Assembly: GCA_003131665.1 (NCBI GenBank) | Contig: PKWA01000132.1 | Coordinates: 50,094-68,349, forward strand | Length of the DNA: 18,256 nt | From: Acidimicrobiaceae bacterium | GTDB lineage: Bacteria; Actinomycetota; Acidimicrobiia; Acidimicrobiales; RAAP-2 | Direction of reading: 5' to 3' | Part shown: positions 13,944-18,256 of the stretch, in pieces | How positions within the stretch are numbered: position 1 is the first letter of the stretch | How the letters are laid out: every line of letters starts with the position of its first letter | Notes under the pieces: generated by a model | Told to the model about the DNA's origin: nothing | Database searches by the model: none | The model's input: the letters and a program-made list of their open reading frames with translations, nothing else | Made by a program: the position numbers and the translations under genes

Positions 13944-14758
13944 CCGACCTCGCCACCGCCCCACCGACACTACGAGTCCAGGCCCGGCCGGCCGGTTTCC
14001 TCGTCGACCTGCTCTCGGTGGCCCAGCGGGCCGTGCGGCAGATCCCCCGGGAGCCGTCCTCGGTCATACCGGCGTTGATCGTTCCCATCTTCTTCTACGT
14101 CCTGAACATCGGTGCGCTGTCGAAGGTCACGGGAGCGGCCGCTCACATCGACTTCAAGTCCTTCGAGCTTCCGGTGGCCGTCGTCTTCGCCGTCACCGGC
14201 GTGTCGCGCGCCTCGTCTCTCGTCACCGACATCCAGAACGGCTACTTCGACCGGTTGACCATCACCCCGGTGCGGCGCCTGCCGCTGCTGCTCGGCCTGA
14301 TGATGGCCGACCTCGCCCTCGTGATGGCCCTTGCCGTTCCGGTGCTGCTCGTCGGTCTCGGCCTCGGTGTGCACTTCCGGACCGGGGTGCCGGGCATGGC
14401 GCTGTTCGTCGTGCTCTCGGGGATCTGGGGACTCGTCTTCACGGGGCTCCCCTACGCCATCGCCCTGAAGACCGGGAATCCCGGCGCCGTGAACGCCAGC
14501 TTCGTGCTCTTTTTCCCCATCACGTTCCTGAGCACCACCTTCGTCCCCAAGGCCGCCCTCGAGGGTTGGCTCCGGACCGTGGCCACCTACAACCCGATGA
14601 CCTACATCCTGGCCGGGCTCAGGGCCCTGGTCTCGCAACCCTGGAGCGTCTCGACCGCTACGTCAGTGGGCGACGCCGTCCTGGCCGTGGGTGCCTTCGG
14701 ACTTGTCTCGATCTCGCTGGCCCTGCTGGCCTTGCGGGGCCGGGTCCGACGGCCCTGA
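13940..14758 (+). CDS. ABC-2 type exporter permease (DrrB-like)
   Basis: Membrane partner of the preceding ATPase. The 272-aa product has a cytosolic N-terminus and about six membrane helices, beginning with VIPALIVPIFFYVLNIGAL. Family landmarks are the segment DIQNGYFDRLTITPVRR, the FPITFLSTTFVPKAALEGWL stretch and the C-terminal YNPMTYILAGLRAL, typical of ABC-2 permeases. The GTG start overlaps the ATPase stop by 4 nt, so equal synthesis of the two subunits is likely. Substrate is unknown; there is no resistance regulator or biosynthetic cluster nearby to suggest an antibiotic. Confidence 0.92.
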   Translation: MTDLATAPPTLRVQARPAGFLVDLLSVAQRAVRQIPREPSSVIPALIVPIFFYVLNIGALSKVTGAAAHIDFKSFELPVAVVFAVTGVSRASSLVTDIQNGYFDRLTITPVRRLPLLLGLMMADLALVMALAVPVLLVGLGLGVHFRTGVPGMALFVVLSGIWGLVFTGLPYAIALKTGNPGAVNASFVLFFPITFLSTTFVPKAALEGWLRTVATYNPMTYILAGLRALVSQPWSVSTATSVGDAVLAVGAFGLVSISLALLALRGRVRRP

Positions 14759-14800
14759 ACGGCCTCGCCCGCTCCTCCCAAAAGTTGGCCAACCAAATTT

Positions 14801-14840
14801 CACTAGTAGTGTGGTTTAAGCCACTATCTGCGTCTATCGT
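14801..14840. promoter_or_regulatory. AT-rich palindromic promoter region of the DUF4388 gene
   Basis: In otherwise GC-rich DNA, an AT-rich patch carries CACTAGTAGTG (14801-14811, perfect 5-bp arms around one base) directly followed by GTGGTTTAAGCCAC (14811-14824, one mismatched pair). A -10 candidate TATCGT lies at 14835-14840, and the second palindrome covers the expected -35. GTTGGCCAAC at 14784-14793 is a further palindrome. The layout suggests a repressor or activator site. Confidence 0.4.
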
Positions 14841-14891
14841 TGAGACAGACCCGCACCTCGGACGCGGGCACGATCCGGGCGGGGAGAGTCC

Positions 14892-15719
14892 ATGACGACG
14901 CAGACATCGACCTCGGGCCAGGAATCCGAGGCAGTCCTCGTCGGTTCACTGGCTTCCTTCGCCCTGCCCGATGTCCTCACCCTGGCCGCCTCTTCCGGCG
15001 CCCTCGGTCGCCTGGCCGTCACCGCCGCCGGAGTCGACGGGCACCTCTGGATGGAGGACGGCGACCTCACCGGCTTCCTGGCCGGGGACGCCGCCACCCT
15101 GACCGAGGCCGTCTTCGATCTGGCCCTCGTCACCGACGGTTGGTTCTCCTTCTTCCCCGGGGCCGAGGCTCCGGCCCCCACCGCACGGCGCGCCGTGGCC
15201 GATGTCCTGGCCGAAGTCGAACCACAGGTGGCCGAATGGCACGAACTCATCCGCCGGGTCTCTCTCGACGGACTCGTCCACCTCTCCCCCGATGCTCCGG
15301 GGCCCGAGGTCCAGATCCGCGCCGACCAGTGGCACCTGCTCACCACCATCTCCACCACGGGATCCCGTGTCCGCGACGTCCTCGACGCCATGGGATCGGA
15401 GTACGTCGTGGCCCTGCGGCTCGTCTGCGAGCTTCTCGACTGCGGACTCATCGAGACGGTCGACATCACTCCGACCCACGACCACATGCCGGGCGCCGCT
15501 TCCATGGCCGCCACCGCCGCGGCCACGGCCTCGGCCTTCCCCGGTGCCTCCTGGGTGCCCCCCCGCACCGAGAGCGTCAACGGCCAACCCATCACCAACG
15601 GCCAACCTGTCCCGCCCTCGGAAGTCGAAGTACTGCCCCCGCCCTCCACCACCGACCCCTGGGTCCCCCCGCCTCTGGGCCACGACCCGGTGTCGTCGCA
15701 GAACGGCTGGTCGGGCTAA
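14892..15719 (+). CDS. DUF4388 domain protein
   Basis: A 275-aa soluble protein whose N-terminal part (about 17-115) matches DUF4388: GSLASFALPDVLTLAAS, GALGRLAVT, GHLWMEDGDLTGFLAG and a segment ending WFSFFPG. This domain occurs in PatA-type and gliding or signalling proteins, often beside small GTPase (MglA/MglB) genes, but none is seen here. A middle region (about 120-195) looks like a winged-helix or structural repeat, with DGLVHLS and VRDVLDAMG. The tail is rich in Pro, Ala and Asn, with NGQP repeated, and is probably disordered. A good ribosome site, GGGGAG, lies 5 nt before the ATG, and a leader of about 45 nt is predicted. It stands alone, convergent with an ABC operon. Confidence 0.82.
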   Translation: MTTQTSTSGQESEAVLVGSLASFALPDVLTLAASSGALGRLAVTAAGVDGHLWMEDGDLTGFLAGDAATLTEAVFDLALVTDGWFSFFPGAEAPAPTARRAVADVLAEVEPQVAEWHELIRRVSLDGLVHLSPDAPGPEVQIRADQWHLLTTISTTGSRVRDVLDAMGSEYVVALRLVCELLDCGLIETVDITPTHDHMPGAASMAATAAATASAFPGASWVPPRTESVNGQPITNGQPVPPSEVEVLPPPSTTDPWVPPPLGHDPVSSQNGWSG

Positions 15720-15730
15720 ACAGCCCCACG

Positions 15731-15784
15731 GTTCTGAGTCAGCCGAAAGTTCTGAGTCAGCCGGAAGTTCTGAGTCAGCCCAGC
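15731..15784. repeat. Three 18-bp tandem repeats spanning the permease stop
   Basis: Units 15731-15748, 15749-15766 and 15767-15784 all begin GTTCTGAGTCAGCC. Read on the minus strand each carries GGC-TGA-CTC-AGA in the permease frame. The permease ends at the TGA in the unit at 15767-15784, and two more in-frame TGAs follow at 18-nt intervals. The array fills the space between convergent genes. Confidence 0.85.
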
Positions 15785-16614
15785 ACGCGCTTGCGGAACC
15801 CCCGCATCCCCAGCCAGGCCAGTCCGGCGCCGATGAGGATGAGTACACCCAGGCTGACCGGCCACGGCATGTGCTGGAGGTTGGGTGTGATCGCCCCCCG
15901 CAAGCCTTCGCTCACGTAGACGAGAGGGTTCACGAGTATCACGATCTGCAGCCACCTGATCGTGTGCAGTGACGCCCACGGGTAATAAATGCATCCGAGG
16001 AACGTGATCGGGATGACAATCAGGGAAAAGATGAGCGGCACCTGACGTGGGTTCCAGCCCGTCCCGATGGCCAGCCCGAGGGCGCCGGCCGACAGACAGG
16101 CCACGATGATCTCGGCCACCAGGAGCACGGGGTTCACGTGGGGATGCACGTTGCTGTTGGGGAAGAACAACACCATGGGGAAGACGAGAACGGCCGCCAG
16201 CGCGCTCTGCATGGCACCGAAGAGGATCTTCTCGAAGGCCACCATGTTGGTGGGCAGCGGCGCCATCACCCGGTCCTCGATCTCCCGGGTCTGGGCGAAC
16301 TCGTTCACGAGCGGCAGCCCCACGGCCTGGATGCCCTGGAACATGATGGCCACCGCCACCAGTCCCGGGAGCAGCACCGTCCCGAAGCTGGCCACACCGG
16401 GTCCGTGGATCCCGGCGCCGATGTTCGGAAAGACGTAGAGGAAGACGAAAACGAAAAGGAAGGGCTGTATCACGGTCCGCAGGAGAAACTGCGTGAGGCT
16501 CCGGCTGAGAACCTTGGTGTCGCGGACCATCAGACCCCAAAAGGCGGCTCGGTAGCTGACCCGTGGCGACGTGGTCACCCGGATCCCCGCCGTAGCGGAG
16601 GCGGTATCAGTCAC
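15775..16614 (-). CDS. ABC-2 type transporter permease
   Basis: Membrane subunit of an ABC exporter with the ATPase encoded just upstream. The 279-aa product has a cytosolic N-terminus and about six helices, starting FLLRTVIQPFLFVFVFLYVF. Typical ABC-2 features are FAQTREIEDRVMAPLP after the second helix and the C-terminal NPLVYVSEGLRGAITP. The GTG at 16614 begins MTDTASATAG and has no ribosome site of its own; instead it overlaps the stop of a 7-codon mini-ORF by 8 nt, and that mini-ORF overlaps another, which overlaps the ATPase stop. Its stop lies inside a three-copy 18-bp repeat. Substrate unknown. Confidence 0.9.
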   Translation of the reverse strand: MTDTASATAGIRVTTSPRVSYRAAFWGLMVRDTKVLSRSLTQFLLRTVIQPFLFVFVFLYVFPNIGAGIHGPGVASFGTVLLPGLVAVAIMFQGIQAVGLPLVNEFAQTREIEDRVMAPLPTNMVAFEKILFGAMQSALAAVLVFPMVLFFPNSNVHPHVNPVLLVAEIIVACLSAGALGLAIGTGWNPRQVPLIFSLIVIPITFLGCIYYPWASLHTIRWLQIVILVNPLVYVSEGLRGAITPNLQHMPWPVSLGVLILIGAGLAWLGMRGFRKRVLG

Positions 16615-16630
16615 ACTGAATCTCAGTCAC
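16607..16630 (-). CDS. 7-codon mini-ORF 2 (MTEIQCD)
   Basis: GTG at 16630 overlaps the stop of the first mini-ORF by the same 8 nt. It reads MTEIQCD and stops at 16609-16607, overlapping the permease GTG (16614-16612) by 8 nt. It would hand ribosomes to the permease start. Translation is not shown. Confidence 0.3.
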   Translation of the reverse strand: MTEIQCD

Positions 16631-16646
16631 GCAGAATCTCAGTCAC
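16623..16646 (-). CDS. 7-codon mini-ORF 1 (MTEILRD)
   Basis: GTG at 16646 overlaps the ABC ATPase stop (16641-16639) within the octamer GTGACTGA, in another frame. It reads MTEILRD and stops at 16625-16623 inside the next GTGACTGA. It is probably a translational relay rather than a functional peptide. Translation is not shown. Confidence 0.3.
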   Translation of the reverse strand: MTEILRD

Positions 16647-17586
16647 GCAGCGCCCTCCCGGTCAGCTGGATGAACACGGTCTCGAGCGTCGGCTCGGTCA
16701 GGGCCAGGTCCACCAGTCCGAAGGCCAGGGCCGCCTGGACTACGGCGGGAAGGGGCCCCTCTCGTTCGGCTAGGTAGACGAGAACTTCTCCTTCGACGAT
16801 CTCAGTGCGGTCCACGCCGGCCACCACCGACAGGGCCTTCACGGCGCCCTCTCGATCGCCGTCGAGGGTGAGGGTGACGACGGTCTCCACCCCCACCTGA
16901 CGCTTCAACTGATCCGGGGTCCCCATCACCAGGATCTCGCCGTAGTCGATGATGGCCAGCCGGTCGCAGAGGCGATCGGCCTCTTCCATGTAGTGGGTGG
17001 TGAGGATGACGGTCGTGCCTTCGTCGTGCAGGGCGCCGAGCACCTCCCACAGGGCGATCCGGCTCTGGGGGTCGAGGCCCGAGGTGGGCTCGTCCAAGAA
17101 CAGCACCACCGGTCGGTGGGCGATCGAGCGCGCCACCTGCAGCCGCTGGGCCATCCCGCCCGAGAGGGCCATCACGTTGGCATCGGCCCGGTCGGCCAAC
17201 CGGAAGGTGTCGAGCAGCTCGGCGGCCCGGGCCTTGGCGTCGCGGTGGTTCATACCGAAGTAGCGGCAGTGGTACTTCAGGTTCTCGAAGACGGTGCAGC
17301 TGCGGTCGAGGGTGTTGAACTGGGTCACCACCCCGATCCGGCCCCGGGCCCCGGGGGGATCGGCCCGGACGTCGACGCCGTCGACGGTGACCCGACCGGC
17401 CGTCGGCACCACCCTGGTCGTGCACATCCCGACCGTCGTCGTCTTCCCCGCCCCGTTCGGACCGAGGAGTCCGAAGATCTCGCCCCGGGCCACCTCGAGA
17501 TCGATGCTCTTGACGGCGTCGACCGGCGGGGGCCCGCGGTAGTGCTTGCTCAGCTTCTCCACCACGACGGCGGCATCGGCGGCCAC
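16639..17586 (-). CDS. ABC exporter ATP-binding protein
   Basis: Drives export through the ABC-2 permease encoded next. The 315-aa product from GTG 17586 has Walker A GPNGAGKTT (42-50), a Q-loop at VVTQFNTLD (87-95), signature LSGGMAQR (141-148), Walker B VLFLDEP (161-167), a D-loop GLDPQSR and the H-loop in LTTHYMEEADRL. A C-terminal domain like that of DrrA/NodI-type ATPases follows. It begins right after the oxidoreductase stop: a TTG at 17595 would overlap that stop as TTGA, while the GTG at 17586 is spaced about 11 nt from GGGG, so either may be used. A longer in-frame reading back to 18228 is only a shadow of the oxidoreductase gene. The end forms the stop-start relay with the permease. 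Confidence 0.92.
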   Translation of the reverse strand: MAADAAVVVEKLSKHYRGPPPVDAVKSIDLEVARGEIFGLLGPNGAGKTTTVGMCTTRVVPTAGRVTVDGVDVRADPPGARGRIGVVTQFNTLDRSCTVFENLKYHCRYFGMNHRDAKARAAELLDTFRLADRADANVMALSGGMAQRLQVARSIAHRPVVLFLDEPTSGLDPQSRIALWEVLGALHDEGTTVILTTHYMEEADRLCDRLAIIDYGEILVMGTPDQLKRQVGVETVVTLTLDGDREGAVKALSVVAGVDRTEIVEGEVLVYLAEREGPLPAVVQAALAFGLVDLALTEPTLETVFIQLTGRALRD

Positions 17587-17591
17587 GTACG

Positions 17592-18256
17592 TCAAGTCCC
17601 CGCCAGTCGGGTCACCACCGGGGCGAGCGCTTCCCAGGCGTCGCTCTCCACCGAGAAGTAGGTGATCCCGTACTCCTGGCGGCGCCACTCGAGCTCCTCG
17701 GCCATCTCGTCGAGCGTACCGATGAGGGCCAGCGGGATGTGCAGCGCATCGGTCGGGTCGATACCGAGGGCCGGGGCCATGGCGTCGATCACCGACTGCC
17801 GGTCGTCGGTGACCATCACGAAGCCGATCAGGCAGTTGAGCTCGATGTCGTCGAACCGGGCCCCGGCTGCTTCCTTGACCCAGCCGATCTTCTCCCGGGT
17901 GGCATCGGGGGTGGCATTGGCCGCCGCCTCGGGCCCGGCCGTCCCCGATCGCAGGTTGACGTTGATGCTCACGATCTCGGCCAGCCGGGCGGCGATCCCG
18001 AGCACCCGGCGGCCGCCGCCGCCGATGATGATCGGAGGACGGGGCTGCTGGGCCGGTGTCGGTGTGCCCGTGTGTTCGGTGACGGTGTAGTGCTTCCCCG
18101 AGAAGGAGAAGGGGCCGTCGGACTCGAGCAGCCCCGTGATGATGGCCACACCCTCTTCGAAGCGGTCGACCCGCACGGACGGAGCGTCGTAGGCGATGCC
18201 CGACTCGTCGTAGTCGCTGCGCATCCATCCCGCCCCGAGGCCGAGCTCGAGGCGCC
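17592..18256 (-). CDS. Luciferase-like (LLM) probable F420-dependent oxidoreductase, N-terminus beyond the edge
   Basis: A TIM-barrel flavin/F420 oxidoreductase of the luciferase-like family; substrate unknown. About 221 C-terminal residues are visible. They start RLELGLGAGWMRSDYDESGI, which is the conserved mid-protein stretch of the family, so the gene runs off the right edge and the internal ATG at 18224 is not the start. RPPIIIGGGGRRVLGIAAR is the conserved cofactor phosphate-binding region, and the text resembles the MSMEG_2516-type F420 subfamily. The C-terminus ITYFSVESDAWEALAPVVTRLAG is complete. It leads a leftward operon with the ABC ATPase and permease, adjoining at 0-5 bp or with a 4-nt overlap. 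Confidence 0.88.
   Translation of the reverse strand, partial: RLELGLGAGWMRSDYDESGIAYDAPSVRVDRFEEGVAIITGLLESDGPFSFSGKHYTVTEHTGTPTPAQQPRPPIIIGGGGRRVLGIAARLAEIVSINVNLRSGTAGPEAAANATPDATREKIGWVKEAAGARFDDIELNCLIGFVMVTDDRQSVIDAMAPALGIDPTDALHIPLALIGTLDEMAEELEWRRQEYGITYFSVESDAWEALAPVVTRLAGT

Larger units (their letters stand above)
16605..16652. repeat. Three 16-bp tandem units at the ATPase-permease junction
   Basis: Units 16605-16620, 16621-16636 and 16637-16652 share the core TCAGTCAC; the second and third differ only at their last two bases. On the minus strand each contains GTGACTGA, where a GTG start overlaps a TGA stop. The array covers the ATPase stop and the permease start. Confidence 0.88.

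Noticed and set aside
15716..16540. Leftward open frame overlapping the permease and ending in repeated LTQNFR
   Set aside because: Out-of-frame shadow of the permease; the peptide repeat simply reflects the 18-bp DNA array.
15731..16652. Tandem repeats considered as a CRISPR array or as phage att sites
   Set aside because: Units are adjacent without spacers, too short for CRISPR, and no cas gene or integrase is present.
17587..18228. The ABC ATPase frame staying open upstream, suggesting an N-terminal fusion
   Set aside because: That part is the +1 shadow of the luciferase-like gene, Arg/Gly/His-rich, and the ATPase family begins near 17586.

Overview
The window looks like Actinobacteriota DNA, most likely an uncultured high-GC lineage related to Acidimicrobiia. 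That placement is inferred from gene families and codon use; no rRNA or marker phylogeny is available here. Supporting signs are GTG starts on many genes, an F420-type luciferase-like oxidoreductase, DrrAB-type ABC exporters, an actinobacterial-style L,D-transpeptidase, a DUF4388 protein, and TAnnnT -10 hexamers sitting 5-8 nt upstream of start codons, which point to leaderless mRNAs.

The window has two parts of different base composition that meet at a tRNA-Cys(GCA) gene at 5666-5737. The left part (1-5665) is visibly poorer in GC. It carries a metal-uptake operon read leftwards (znuA, then the edge-truncated znuC), a divergent Fur/Zur-type repressor with a 15-bp Zur/Fur-like box between them, a CHASE-GGDEF-EAL cyclic-di-GMP protein, a gene-free stretch of about 380 bp, and a PNPOx-family flavin-type protein. 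The right part (5738-18256) is strongly GC-rich. It carries a GT4 glycosyltransferase, a small membrane protein, GlnD (PII uridylyltransferase), an L,D-transpeptidase, a convergent enoyl-CoA hydratase-MarC pair, an unknown small ORF, a DrrA/DrrB-like ABC exporter, a DUF4388 protein, and a leftward operon of an F420-type oxidoreductase (cut by the edge), an ABC ATPase and an ABC-2 permease. The step at the tRNA may be an island edge or a metagenome assembly junction.

The most unusual structure is in the last operon. Between the ABC ATPase stop and the permease start lie three 16-bp tandem units. Each carries the octamer GTGACTGA, in which a GTG start overlaps a TGA stop. This makes a chain of ATPase, 7-codon mini-ORF, 7-codon mini-ORF, permease, with every junction the same 8-nt overlap. 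A related three-copy 18-bp repeat lies at the permease stop codon. It looks like slipped-strand duplication of an ancestral overlapping junction that keeps translational coupling.

Other points are leaderless-type promoters on at least six transcription units, a transpeptidase whose usual SHGC motif is SLGC, an enoyl-CoA hydratase homologue lacking both classical catalytic glutamates, and perfect 12-bp palindromes before the glycosyltransferase. No CRISPR array, transposase, integrase, phage gene or rRNA was seen.
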